Below, in pieces: positions 18,915-28,689 of a DNA stretch of 43,872 bases (the first letter of the stretch is position 1; every line of letters starts with the position of its first letter). A program made the position numbers and the translations under genes. The DNA is from an uncultured SAR86 cluster bacterium. Its GTDB lineage: Bacteria; Pseudomonadota; Gammaproteobacteria; Magnimaribacterales; D2472. The notes below the pieces were generated by a model that saw only the letters and a program-made list of their open reading frames with translations, was not told where the DNA came from and did not search any database. The stretch covers positions 1 to 43,872 of the forward strand of contig CABXTT010000008.1 in assembly GCA_902515155.1 (NCBI GenBank), written 5' to 3'.

Positions 18915-19349
18915 ATGATTGAAGACTACGCAGATGAATATTTAAAGAAGATACTTAGTGAAACTAAAACTATAGCTATTGTAGGAGCTAGTCCAAATAA
19001 TGAAAGAGATAGTTATAAAGTAATGAAAACTCTCCTGGAAAATGAGTATGTGGTTTTTCCAGTTAATCCAAATGAAGCTGGTAACAAGATTTTAGGACAA
19101 ATTTGTTACGCTAATTTGCAAGCAATAAATCAATCTATTGATATGGTTGATGTTTTTAGAGCCAGCCATGCTGTTGTCGGAATTGCTAAAGAAGCAATAG
19201 AAGTAGGGGCAAAAACACTATGGACTCAATTAGATGTTATTAATGTTCAAGCAGCCAGTATTGCCAAAGAGGCAGGATTAAAAGTTGTAATGAATAGATG
19301 TCCTAAAATAGAATTAGCTAAGCCTTATTGGACTAGTAAAACAAAATAG
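18915..19349 (+). CDS. CoA-binding domain protein (YccU-like)
   Basis: TIAIVGASPNNERDSYKVMKTLLENEYVVFPVNPNEAG..VDVFRASHAV..LWTQLDVIN..VVMNRCPKIE. Confidence 0.9.
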   Translation: MIEDYADEYLKKILSETKTIAIVGASPNNERDSYKVMKTLLENEYVVFPVNPNEAGNKILGQICYANLQAINQSIDMVDVFRASHAVVGIAKEAIEVGAKTLWTQLDVINVQAASIAKEAGLKVVMNRCPKIELAKPYWTSKTK

Positions 19350-19366
19350 CTTTTAATAGATTTAAA

Positions 19367-20170
19367 ATGCAAGAAAATTCAAATATATTAATTACTGATA
19401 AATCTTCTGATGGAATCTTAAGATTAATCTTAAACGATCTACAGCATAAAAATGCTTTATCAGAAATAATGATCAATTCTTTAATAGAGGAGGTTAATCT
19501 AGCCTCTTCAGATAAATCTGTAAAAGTAATAGTTATAGCTGCATTAGGAAACGTATTTTGTTCTGGGCATGATTTAAAAGAAATTACATCAGCACGAGTC
19601 AATGAAGATGGCGGTGAGAAGTATTTTAAAGAGTTATTCACATCTTGCTCTAATTTAATGCAACTAATAATCAATACTCCTAAACCAATAATAGCTGAAG
19701 TAAATGGAGTAGCTACTGCAGCTGGTTGCCAACTTGTTGCAAGTTGTGATCTTGCCATAGCTTCTGATGATTCTAAATTTGCAACACCAGGAGTAAATTT
19801 AGGACTGTTTTGCTCAACACCCATGGTTGCACTTTCAAGAAATGTAAGTAAAAAAGATGCAATGGCTATGCTTTTAACTGGTGACATGATAAGTGCAGAT
19901 AAAGCAAAAGAAATTGGATTAATTAACGATATTTATTCAACTGATGAAGTCACCAACCAAACGATGAAGTTAGCTCAAAAAATAGCTACTAAGTCCTCTT
20001 TGACCCTAGCAACTGGTAAAAAAGCTTTTTATGCTCAAGCAGAAATGCATTTATCTAATGCATACGAATACACATCTAGAGTCATGACGGAAAATTTAAT
20101 GAGAGATGATGCGAAAGAGGGGATAAATGCATTTATAGAAAAACGTGATCCAGATTGGCAAGATAATTAG
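19367..20170 (+). CDS. Enoyl-CoA hydratase/isomerase family protein (ECHDC3-like)
   Basis: Crotonase motifs: GNVFCSGHDLKE, KPIIAEVNGVATAAGCQLVASCDLAIAS, EKRDPDWQ. Confidence 0.9.
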   Translation: MQENSNILITDKSSDGILRLILNDLQHKNALSEIMINSLIEEVNLASSDKSVKVIVIAALGNVFCSGHDLKEITSARVNEDGGEKYFKELFTSCSNLMQLIINTPKPIIAEVNGVATAAGCQLVASCDLAIASDDSKFATPGVNLGLFCSTPMVALSRNVSKKDAMAMLLTGDMISADKAKEIGLINDIYSTDEVTNQTMKLAQKIATKSSLTLATGKKAFYAQAEMHLSNAYEYTSRVMTENLMRDDAKEGINAFIEKRDPDWQDN

Positions 20171-20173
20171 TCT

Positions 20174-20923
20174 ATGAAAAGAGCCTTAATAACTGGATCA
20201 TCATCTGGAATTGGCTTTGCTTATGCAAAATTACTTTCACAAAAAGGTTGGCATCTAGATTTAATTTCACAAAATCAAGAGCGTTCTCAAAATGCTCTAG
20301 ATGAATTAGCTTATACCAATTGTAATACACATATTTGTGATTTAAGTTCAGCTGAATCATTAATGAATGTTATTAACGATATTCCTTTGCCAGATTTAAT
20401 AGTTGCTAATGCAGGAATAGGTATTACTGGCTCAGTTGGGAAAAACAATAGAGATCATATTACTGATGCATCCTATTTAATGTTTGGAGGTGTAATAGAA
20501 TTAATTGAATATTATCTTCCACAAATGAAAATTCGTAATTCTGGAAGAGTAGTAATTATTTCAAGTATTGGAGCTTTGATACCTATGCCAAAGTCCTCCA
20601 TTTATGCTGCAGTTAAATCAGGTGTTTATGCTTATGGAAGATCATTAAATAGTGAGCTTAAAGGTAATAATGTATCAGTAACAGTTAGCCTTCCAGGGTA
20701 TGTCAAAACCAATATTCATAAACGCGCAGGCCTAGAACATCTAACTAAAAAAATTCCTAATTGGATGTGGGTTTCAGCAGAAAAGGTTGTAAAAGAGACT
20801 GAATCAGCATCTATAAAAGGTTCCTCAAAAATAATACCCGGCTTACTTTATAGATTTACAAGTATATTTTTTGATTTGTGGATAACGCAGTATGTATGGA
20901 AAATAATGAATGGAAGAAAGTAA
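20174..20923 (+). CDS. Short-chain dehydrogenase/reductase
   Basis: ALITGSSSGIGFAYAKLL (TGxxxGIG), NAGIGITG, VVIISSIGA, YAAVKSGVYAY (YxxxK). Confidence 0.92.
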   Translation: MKRALITGSSSGIGFAYAKLLSQKGWHLDLISQNQERSQNALDELAYTNCNTHICDLSSAESLMNVINDIPLPDLIVANAGIGITGSVGKNNRDHITDASYLMFGGVIELIEYYLPQMKIRNSGRVVIISSIGALIPMPKSSIYAAVKSGVYAYGRSLNSELKGNNVSVTVSLPGYVKTNIHKRAGLEHLTKKIPNWMWVSAEKVVKETESASIKGSSKIIPGLLYRFTSIFFDLWITQYVWKIMNGRK

Positions 20924-21941
20924 TCAAGCAAACCTATATGGCAGACTGATGTTAAGCATCGAAGGGACATCTTTATCAAGCCTTGAGACAAAGTTAATTT
21001 CTAATCCTCATGTTGGTGGAGTTATATTTTTTTCAAGAAATTTTATTTCAAAAGATCAGATTCTTGATTTATGCAAAGAAATAAGAAATATAAAAGAAAA
21101 TATTATTATTTCTGTTGATCAAGAGGGTGGAAGAGTTCAAAGATTTCAAGATGGCTTTACCAGAATTCCTTCAATGCAATCTTTAGGAGATTTTTGTATA
21201 CAAAATGATAATTTTGATTTTTGTAGAGAGGTTGGTTGGTTAATGTCTGCAGAATTAATTGCATCTGGAATTGATATAAGTTTTGCACCTGTATTAGATT
21301 TAGACAGAGATGCTAGCAGCATTATTGGCAATAGAGCTTTTTCAGAAAAATCTGATGCGGTAATAAAGCTAGCCTCAAGCTTTATAGATGGAATGAATGA
21401 AGCTGGAATGCAAGCAACCGGAAAACATTTTCCTGGTCATGGAGGAGTGGTTGAGGACAGCCATTTAACAGAACCAGTGGATAATAGATCTTATGATGAG
21501 CTTCTAAGTAATGATCTAAAGCCTTTTGTTGATTTGAAAAGTAAATTGTCAGGAATTATGAGTGCACATATTTTGTATCCAAATATCAATAATCTTTTGG
21601 TGGGATTTTCACCTTTTTGGCTTAAGGAAATATTAAGAGATCAAATTCAATTTAAAGGTGTAATTTTTAGTGATGATTTATCAATGAAAGGAGCTGGGGA
21701 TGAAAGTTTTGCACACAAAGCACAGAAATCAATAGATGCAGGTTGTGATATGGTTTTGGTATGCAACAACATAAATGCTTCTATTGAGGTTATAGAATTT
21801 TTAGAATCTCAAAATTACGATTTAATTGAAAGTTTGTCATTCTTAAAGAAATCAAATAATTACCAATGGAATGAGCTTGAAAAAGATTCAAGAAGAGCTG
21901 AAATTCAACAAACTATAAAAGTTATAGAGGGAAGAGTATGA
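20910..21941 (+). CDS. nagZ: Beta-N-acetylhexosaminidase (GH3)
   Basis: GGVIFFSRNF, ISVDQEGGRVQRFQ, DISFAPVLDLDRDASSIIGNRAFS, GKHFPGHGGVVEDSH, FSDDLSMKGA. Confidence 0.93.
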   Translation: MEESNQANLYGRLMLSIEGTSLSSLETKLISNPHVGGVIFFSRNFISKDQILDLCKEIRNIKENIIISVDQEGGRVQRFQDGFTRIPSMQSLGDFCIQNDNFDFCREVGWLMSAELIASGIDISFAPVLDLDRDASSIIGNRAFSEKSDAVIKLASSFIDGMNEAGMQATGKHFPGHGGVVEDSHLTEPVDNRSYDELLSNDLKPFVDLKSKLSGIMSAHILYPNINNLLVGFSPFWLKEILRDQIQFKGVIFSDDLSMKGAGDESFAHKAQKSIDAGCDMVLVCNNINASIEVIEFLESQNYDLIESLSFLKKSNNYQWNELEKDSRRAEIQQTIKVIEGRV

Positions 21942-22459
21942 GAAGAGTTATTACAGGCCATAATGATGAAGGAAAATCAATAGTTGTATTAGATGGGCCT
22001 CCATCAAGGTCTATTGGAGAAGATGTGGGTGGTTTGTTTGAATTATGGAATACTGACGGAGAAATAGTTGATACTAAAGATAGGATTGATAGAGCTGATG
22101 ATGAAATAATTCTTTCTCCTCCTATAAATGGATCTAAATTCAGATATTTTCAAATTAACCCAACGCCGGAAGGTGTTCCAATTGAAATAATGCAGGAAAT
22201 TGCTCATGATGCCTTCAAAAGGATAGGGGCTGAACATCATAGAATAGATACCTCTAAGCATCCTGCAATGCATCAGACTAAAACAATAGACTATATTATT
22301 TTGTTAAAAGGGGATGTGACCCTTCTTTTAGATGAAGATGAGGTAAGGCTAAAGCCTCATGATGTTGTTGTTCAAAGAGGAACAAATCATGCTTGGGTTA
22401 ATAATGGAAATGAACCAGCACTATTGATTGCCGTCTTAATTGACAGCGACTTGAAATAG
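21938..22459 (+). CDS. Cupin-domain protein
   Basis: KTIDYIILLKGDVTLLLDEDEVRLKPHDVVVQRGTNHAWVNNGNEPALLIAVLI; ATGA overlap with nagZ. Confidence 0.85.
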   Translation: MRRVITGHNDEGKSIVVLDGPPSRSIGEDVGGLFELWNTDGEIVDTKDRIDRADDEIILSPPINGSKFRYFQINPTPEGVPIEIMQEIAHDAFKRIGAEHHRIDTSKHPAMHQTKTIDYIILLKGDVTLLLDEDEVRLKPHDVVVQRGTNHAWVNNGNEPALLIAVLIDSDLK

Positions 22460-22464
22460 GTTTT

Positions 22465-24273
22465 CTAAAAACTTATAGATCCATTATTAATTTGTTCATA
22501 ATTTTCACTAGTAAGTCTAGTATAAGATTCACTTTTTGGCTCTCTTACATAAACTAAATCATTATTTACCTTATCTAAATGAAATGCTTCATCTCTAAGT
22601 TCATTTTTCTTTAATTTAAATGTTCCTGTAGTTTCTAATTCTTCTATAATTCTTACAAAAACAGGTCTTGCATATGAGGGTAGCTTTTCATCAACAAATG
22701 ATGAGAAAGCATTCCAATCAAATGTATTAGGATCACAATTGAATGCAACCATTCCTGCTCTTCCTTCACTATTAGGAACTTTTACTCCAAAGACATTTGC
22801 CATATTCACTTGTTCAAATGAATTAAGTATCTCTCCAACTTCATTAGTTGATACGTTTTCAGATTTCCATCTAAAAGTATCCCCAACTCTATCTACAAAT
22901 TGATAATGCTGTCTTCCAAGGGCAAAACCAACATCCATAGTTTTTAAAAGATCACCTGTATTAAACCAACGATCACCATCTTCAAGGACATCTGTTATTA
23001 TTTTTTTCTCGCTAGCTTGAGCATCTGTATAGCCATTATAAATAGCATTTGGACCTATCTTCATAAGAGCTAAACCAGGAGAATCATCCTTAATTTCAAT
23101 ATATTTTCCATTTGAATCAATTTTTAATTTATCTTCAGCAACGTCATAAGAAAAAATTTTAACGTCAGTATTTGTCATACCTATAGTTTGATCTTTATTT
23201 AAAAGATTCATAAACATACCATTAGCTTCACTAGCGCCATAAATTTCACAGATTCTTTCTACATTAAATCTATTTCTAAAAGTATCCCAAAGATCAGGTC
23301 TTAGTCCATTCCCAACCATTTTAGACATTGGATTATTTTCTTCTTCTTTGCATGGCTCTTGGAAGCTTAGATATCTACATAACTCTCCAACGTATACGAA
23401 TGCAGTAGTTTTAAATTTTTGAACTTCTGGCCAAAAAGAAGAGGCAGAAAATTTACGCTTGATAAATGTTGAAGCACCAACTTGTATACATGCACAAAGA
23501 CCAAGAATCAAACCTGTTGAATGATATAAAGGCAGACAGTTATACATACAATCTTCACTGGTTAACCTATATCCAGCAATAGTTATATTTTTAGAGCCCG
23601 CAACTATCTTTACGTTAGGAAAAAGAGCAGCTTTGGGCACCCCTGTTGTTCCAGAGGTAAATATATAAAAAGCTGTATCACCAGCTATAACTTTATTTGT
23701 TTCATTTAAATTAGATGTTTTTGAATGATCAAGATTCTTTCTTACATCTGATGCCCATTCAGGACAATTATTTAGATTGCCGTCTTCAACCCACAACAAA
23801 TCAGAGGATTTAGTGATATTAATTTTATCTAAAACGCCTTCAAGAGAATCAGAAAGCTCGTCACCAAAAATACATTTTTTAGAATCAGATGTATTTATGC
23901 AATGAATAAGAGGAGCGCCAGTAAGACTTGTATTAATTAGAACACCAATAGCCCCTAATTTATTTAATGCCAAAATTGAAATTACAAAACTTGGCCTATT
24001 TTCCATAAATAGAACAACTCTATCTCCATGATCTATACCTTCATTCAACAGCTTATTTGCTAAAATATTTGCAGCTTCATTAGTTTGTGTGTACGTCCAT
24101 GTTTCATCTTCAAAATAAAGAAAATCTTTTTTTCCAAATTCTTGAACCGTTTCTTGAAAAGAATGAGCTAATGATGCATTTGAATCTAACTCAGGCCATT
24201 TATAACGTAATAATGGAATGATATATTTAAGTTCAAAGATCACCCTAAAGAATTCTCTAATCGAAGCTAGCAT
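22465..24273 (-). CDS. FATP-like (very) long-chain acyl-CoA synthetase
   Basis: AMP-binding motif FYIFTSGTTGVPKAA; YGASEAN; WFNTGDLL; DRVGDTFRWKSENVSTNEVGEIL; TGTFKLKKNELRDE. Confidence 0.92.
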   Translation of the reverse strand: MLASIREFFRVIFELKYIIPLLRYKWPELDSNASLAHSFQETVQEFGKKDFLYFEDETWTYTQTNEAANILANKLLNEGIDHGDRVVLFMENRPSFVISILALNKLGAIGVLINTSLTGAPLIHCINTSDSKKCIFGDELSDSLEGVLDKINITKSSDLLWVEDGNLNNCPEWASDVRKNLDHSKTSNLNETNKVIAGDTAFYIFTSGTTGVPKAALFPNVKIVAGSKNITIAGYRLTSEDCMYNCLPLYHSTGLILGLCACIQVGASTFIKRKFSASSFWPEVQKFKTTAFVYVGELCRYLSFQEPCKEEENNPMSKMVGNGLRPDLWDTFRNRFNVERICEIYGASEANGMFMNLLNKDQTIGMTNTDVKIFSYDVAEDKLKIDSNGKYIEIKDDSPGLALMKIGPNAIYNGYTDAQASEKKIITDVLEDGDRWFNTGDLLKTMDVGFALGRQHYQFVDRVGDTFRWKSENVSTNEVGEILNSFEQVNMANVFGVKVPNSEGRAGMVAFNCDPNTFDWNAFSSFVDEKLPSYARPVFVRIIEELETTGTFKLKKNELRDEAFHLDKVNNDLVYVREPKSESYTRLTSENYEQINNGSISF

Positions 24274-24300
24274 AACTATATCCCCCTGATATAGGTTTTT

Positions 24301-25365
24301 TTACTCAACAGACGAAACTATTATTTCAATTGAGTCTATGGGTAATATTACCATAGTGCCATCATGAGATGCGGTCCAACCATCCCTGATTTCATCAACA
24401 CCTCTGTACATTACATCTTCCATTAATTGATTTCTTGGTGCTGGGAGATGGTGATAAAAAACTAAATGCTTTACATTAGCTTCATTAGCAGCTTTAACAA
24501 CATCAAGAATTGGAGTGTGGTAGTCAAGAATATCAATGGTTATTTTATCCATTAAATAATTATTTGTTTTTTTGGCTTGTTTATTAATTAAATCCAATAA
24601 CTCTAGTGACATAGATTCATGAAACAACACATCAACATTTTTAGAATTTGTTACTAGATTTTTGTCATAAATAGTATCACCACTTATGCTTATCGATCTG
24701 CCTTTGTAATCTATTCTATAGCCTAAGGCAGGATCAACAGGATCATGAGAAACACTATAAGCAGTAATTTTTAGATTACCATCATCTAATAGAACTGGAT
24801 TATTCAAATCAATAGTTTGCGTATCAAAACCAGCAACATCTAATGATGCTATAGTATCTCCATGATGTTCATTTCTAAAAAAATAGTCTTTTGTATAAGC
24901 TAACTCTATTCCATCTGTAAGCATTTGAACTCCTTCTGGTCCATAAACTTTTTGTTTAGAGTCTCTGAGTCCAGCAATCCATGTCATTAAATGAAATTCA
25001 GCTATATCTGCTATATGGTCAGAATGAAGATGTGTATAAAATATTCCTTTAACTCTACTCCATGGTGTATTCCAATTGATTAAATTCTGAGCACTACCAT
25101 TGCCTGTGTCAAATATAAAAATTTGATCTCCAGCTTGAATCAAAATACATGTTTCTGCTCTATTTGGATCATTAATTGGAGACCTTGAACCACAAACAAC
25201 TGCTGTTAAGGCATCTTCCTTAGGTAAATATATTAAAGGTGTCGCCATATTTGTCATACCTATTTGTATTAATTTATCTTGTAATACAGGTTGCCTAATG
25301 AGTATCGAATAAATCGCAAATAATATAATTGATATTAATAATAAGTATTTGATAAGTTTTTTCAT
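24301..25365 (-). CDS. Metallo-beta-lactamase-fold hydrolase (RNase Z/arylsulfatase-like), membrane-anchored or exported
   Basis: Intact FYTHLHSDHIADIAEFH; SVSHDPVDPALGYRI; SISGDTIYD; N-terminal hydrophobic segment. Confidence 0.87.
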   Translation of the reverse strand: MKKLIKYLLLISIILFAIYSILIRQPVLQDKLIQIGMTNMATPLIYLPKEDALTAVVCGSRSPINDPNRAETCILIQAGDQIFIFDTGNGSAQNLINWNTPWSRVKGIFYTHLHSDHIADIAEFHLMTWIAGLRDSKQKVYGPEGVQMLTDGIELAYTKDYFFRNEHHGDTIASLDVAGFDTQTIDLNNPVLLDDGNLKITAYSVSHDPVDPALGYRIDYKGRSISISGDTIYDKNLVTNSKNVDVLFHESMSLELLDLINKQAKKTNNYLMDKITIDILDYHTPILDVVKAANEANVKHLVFYHHLPAPRNQLMEDVMYRGVDEIRDGWTASHDGTMVILPIDSIEIIVSSVE

Positions 25366-25371
25366 AATTTT

Positions 25372-26211
25372 TTATTGGTTAGCAACAATTTCCATCATTT
25401 TATATGCTGTTTCATGTCCTGCATTTTGATTTTGACCCGTTACAAATCTTTTTTCATCATCGACAATAGTAAGGTTTGCAAACATATCCCTAAATCTAGT
25501 ATTACTTTTAAAAATGACACCAGCTTTTCTCAATTCTGTTTCTGGGTGTTGTGGAGTCATAGTTATGCCTAATTCTTGTACTTGTTTATCTGTAACGCCA
25601 GTCATATTTCTTCCTGTAATCAATAAATTACCATCTTTATCTTTTGCTCTTATTAGGCCGAGGACCCCATGACATACTCCACCAATAATAGCCTCAGATG
25701 AGTAATATGCTTCAGATATCTTCATACCTAATAAATCTGAAAAACCTAAATCATATGCAGCTCCCCAACCGCCAGAGAGAAATATGATATCAAATTCAGT
25801 AAAGTCGATTTCGCTTATAGACTTAGAATTTTGCACTTTATCCATAGCATATTTATCTTTCAAAAGTTTTTTATCCTCTTTTGTTTTAATAAAATAAGGC
25901 ATTGGCTCAATGGGGATATCACCCCCATTAATACTAGCAATTTCAACCTTAATACCAGACTTAACGAAATCATAGTAAGGCACTGACAATTCTGATAAAA
26001 AAACACCTGTAGGCTTTCCATCAGTTTCTCCTGGTGCGTTCAATACAGAATGATTTGTTGCAATTATTAATGCATGTTTTCCTTCAAGATTAATTGGCTT
26101 AGATTCAAAATTAGGGTGTAGGCCGGCTAAGTGGAGTAAAGTTGGTAAAGATAGAGCTATCACAATTATGAATATGCATATGCTTAGAATTAATTTAGTA
26201 ACTTTATTCAT
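25372..26211 (-). CDS. DJ-1/PfpI family protein (class I glutamine-amidotransferase-like)
   Basis: TEFDIIFLSGGWGAAYDLG; IIGGVCHGVLGLI nucleophile-elbow Cys; N-terminal hydrophobic segment. Confidence 0.87.
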   Translation of the reverse strand: MNKVTKLILSICIFIIVIALSLPTLLHLAGLHPNFESKPINLEGKHALIIATNHSVLNAPGETDGKPTGVFLSELSVPYYDFVKSGIKVEIASINGGDIPIEPMPYFIKTKEDKKLLKDKYAMDKVQNSKSISEIDFTEFDIIFLSGGWGAAYDLGFSDLLGMKISEAYYSSEAIIGGVCHGVLGLIRAKDKDGNLLITGRNMTGVTDKQVQELGITMTPQHPETELRKAGVIFKSNTRFRDMFANLTIVDDEKRFVTGQNQNAGHETAYKMMEIVANQ

Positions 26212-26292
26212 ATAAGGTTATAAGTATGGGTCAACAATGTTAATATTTTACACTCTAAGGAAGAGATTAAAAATTTTATAGGGGAAATTTTA

Positions 26293-27462
26293 ATGAGTAA
26301 TCAAAAAGAATTTGATTTTGTTGTTTATGGCGCAACAGGTTTTACTGGCAAGTTAGTTATTGAATATTTGGTTTCAAAATATAAAGAAAATACAGATTTT
26401 TCATGGGCCATGGCTGGAAGAAGCCTTGAAAAACTCAACTCGGTAAAAGAATCTAAAGGAGTTCCTGATCATATCCCTCTTATTGAAGTAGACAGTAATA
26501 ATATTTCAAGTATCGAGGACCTTGTTTCAAGAACAAAATGTGTACTGACAACAGTCGGCCCATATCAGCTTTATGGAAATAATATAGTTGCAGCTTGTGT
26601 TTCATCAGGTACCGATTATGTTGATCTTTGTGGTGAGCCAGGCTGGATGCATGAAAAAATTCATGAACACACAGAAGAGGCAAAAAGAACGGGTGCTAGA
26701 ATCGTTTTCTCTTGTGGTTTTGATAGTATTCCTTTTGATTTAGGAGTGCTATTTCTTCAAAAAGAAGTCATAAAAAGATTTGGCAAGCCTGCAACCAATG
26801 TAAGAGGAAGAGTTAGAGCAATGAATGGTGAATTTTCAGGTGGAACAGCAGCCTCTATGAGAGCAACAATGGGAGCTCTAAAAGAAAAACCAGAATTGTT
26901 TGAAATCCTAGCTAATCCATTCTCACTATCGAATGGTTTTAAAGGGCCTGAACAACCCGCAGACAATAAACTACTTTTTGATGAAAAATTAGAGACATGG
27001 GTTTCACCATTTTTTATGGCTCCTATTAATTCAAAAAATATTCACAGATCTAATAGCTTAATGAATCATATGTATGGAGAAGATTTCTGCTATAACGAAA
27101 TGTGGATTCAAGGTCCTGGAGATGAAGGTAAGATGGCAGCAGAAGCTATCTCAAAAATGAATCCATTTGGTAATGCTCCTGAGCCAGGAGAGGGGCCTTC
27201 AAGACAATCAAGAGAAAATGGAAATTATGATGTTCTATTTTGTGGAGACATAGATGATGAAAGTGTTCATATTTCAGTTACCGGTGATATGGATCCTGGA
27301 TACGGCTCAACTTCAAAAATGATAACTGAAAGTGCAATATGTTTAGTAAAAGAGTGTAATGATTTAGAGGGCGGAGTATATACATCAGCCCCTTCAATGG
27401 GAGAAAAATTAATTCAAAGATTAGAGGAAAATGCTGGCTTAGCTTTTAATATAGAGAACTAA
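26293..27462 (+). CDS. Saccharopine dehydrogenase-like NAD(P)-binding protein (trans-acting enoyl reductase-like)
   Basis: FDFVVYGATGFTGKLVIEYL, MAGRSLEKLN, TTVGPYQLYGNNIVAACVSSGTDYVDLCGEPGWM, GFDSIPFDLGV. Confidence 0.9.
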   Translation: MSNQKEFDFVVYGATGFTGKLVIEYLVSKYKENTDFSWAMAGRSLEKLNSVKESKGVPDHIPLIEVDSNNISSIEDLVSRTKCVLTTVGPYQLYGNNIVAACVSSGTDYVDLCGEPGWMHEKIHEHTEEAKRTGARIVFSCGFDSIPFDLGVLFLQKEVIKRFGKPATNVRGRVRAMNGEFSGGTAASMRATMGALKEKPELFEILANPFSLSNGFKGPEQPADNKLLFDEKLETWVSPFFMAPINSKNIHRSNSLMNHMYGEDFCYNEMWIQGPGDEGKMAAEAISKMNPFGNAPEPGEGPSRQSRENGNYDVLFCGDIDDESVHISVTGDMDPGYGSTSKMITESAICLVKECNDLEGGVYTSAPSMGEKLIQRLEENAGLAFNIEN

Positions 27463-27890
27463 TGATTAAAGAGAATATTAAGAAGTGGCATCAATTAATA
27501 AAAGGAGACTTCCCTGGAGGTTTTGATGAATTATTGGCTGACGATGTTATTTTTTACTCTCCAGTAGTTTTTACTCCACAAAAGGGCAAAGATTTAGCTA
27601 AATTATATTTGATGGCAGCAGGCAACACTTTTGGTGGAGATGATTCAAAAGAAGGCACCCTTGAAGAATCCAGTTTTCATTATACAAAAGAGGTATTAAG
27701 TGGCAATCAGGCTGTTTTAGAATTCGAAACTCAAATAGACGGTAAATATGTTAATGGAGTAGATGTAATAACTTTCAATGCTGAAGGTAGAATTTCAGAA
27801 TTTAAAGTCATGATAAGACCTCTTCAAGCGGTAAATATTATTCATATGCAAATGCAAAAAATGTTGGAAGATTTCAAGAATCAGAAATAG
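27462..27890 (+). CDS. SnoaL/NTF2-like protein
   Basis: NTF2-like small alpha+beta pattern: LLADDVIFYSPVVFTPQKGKD..QAVLEFETQIDGKYVNGVDVITFNAEGRISEFKVMIRPLQAV; TAATG overlap with previous gene. Confidence 0.8.
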   Translation: MIKENIKKWHQLIKGDFPGGFDELLADDVIFYSPVVFTPQKGKDLAKLYLMAAGNTFGGDDSKEGTLEESSFHYTKEVLSGNQAVLEFETQIDGKYVNGVDVITFNAEGRISEFKVMIRPLQAVNIIHMQMQKMLEDFKNQK

Positions 27891-27893
27891 TTT

Positions 27894-28283
27894 TTATAAT
27901 TCTCCCTTTTCCCTCATATCTTTCCTAATATTAGTTGCGCTTATTGAGCTAACCTCATCGTCAAATACTTCTTCTTCAAATACATATCCAACGCCTCTGC
28001 CATATGAAATATTTACGATATTTGGAACCACCATGATCTCATATTCTGTTCCTCTAGAATAACCATCTTTGGCGAGACCAGACTCTATATTGCTGCAAAC
28101 AGTATCCCAGTCAAATGGATTATCATCTTGATCTTGGCCGCCAGATACACCCTGAACATCTCTCACTTGAATTACAACTTGCCCAGTCTTAGCAACACAT
28201 CTTTTGAAAAGCTCTTGATGCCCTTGATGCCATGGCTGCCACCTTCCAAGCATTTGCACAGTTGGTTTTTTCCAATCAAACAT
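27894..28283 (-). CDS. Cytidylyltransferase/NMN-adenylyltransferase-like nucleotidyltransferase
   Basis: GRWQPWHQGHQELFKRCV (HxGH) and late SSISATNIRKDM (ISxT); internal ATG at 28283 preferred to the ORF-track start because it gives an 8-nt overlap with the kinase. Confidence 0.8.
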   Translation of the reverse strand: MFDWKKPTVQMLGRWQPWHQGHQELFKRCVAKTGQVVIQVRDVQGVSGGQDQDDNPFDWDTVCSNIESGLAKDGYSRGTEYEIMVVPNIVNISYGRGVGYVFEEEVFDDEVSSISATNIRKDMREKGEL

Positions 28284-28686
28284 CTTTAGATAACTCTGTT
28301 GAGATATTTTTATGATTTTCGTCATTCATTTCAGTTATATGAAAATTTACATTATCTGGTTCTTCGAACATTTTATTAGTGTCCTCGTATCGACCCTCTT
28401 TAATTGTATCCATCCATACGACAACATCAGGATCGAAATTATCTCTGGTTTCTTTTGTGGGGCAGACAAAATCACATATAACTATTCTGTTATTTTCTTT
28501 CTCAAAATCAGCTAGATTTTTCATTCGCATACTTTGTCTTATCCTTCCATCTGGTGAAAAATCCCAGTCGTTGGCCATTTCTCTTACTTTATCTGCGTTA
28601 TACCATGCTGCATTTATTAAAGGCTGAAGTCTTTCTGCCAAATATGTTTTGCCGCTGCCAGGTAAGCCCATAATTAAAATCTTCAT
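28276..28686 (-). CDS. P-loop kinase, adenylylsulfate-kinase-like
   Basis: MKILIMGLPGSGKTYLAERL Walker A; AAWYNADKVREMANDWDFSPDGRIRQSMRM; IVICDFVCPTKETRDNF. Confidence 0.8.
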   Translation of the reverse strand: MKILIMGLPGSGKTYLAERLQPLINAAWYNADKVREMANDWDFSPDGRIRQSMRMKNLADFEKENNRIVICDFVCPTKETRDNFDPDVVVWMDTIKEGRYEDTNKMFEEPDNVNFHITEMNDENHKNISTELSKDV

Positions 28687-28689
28687 TCT

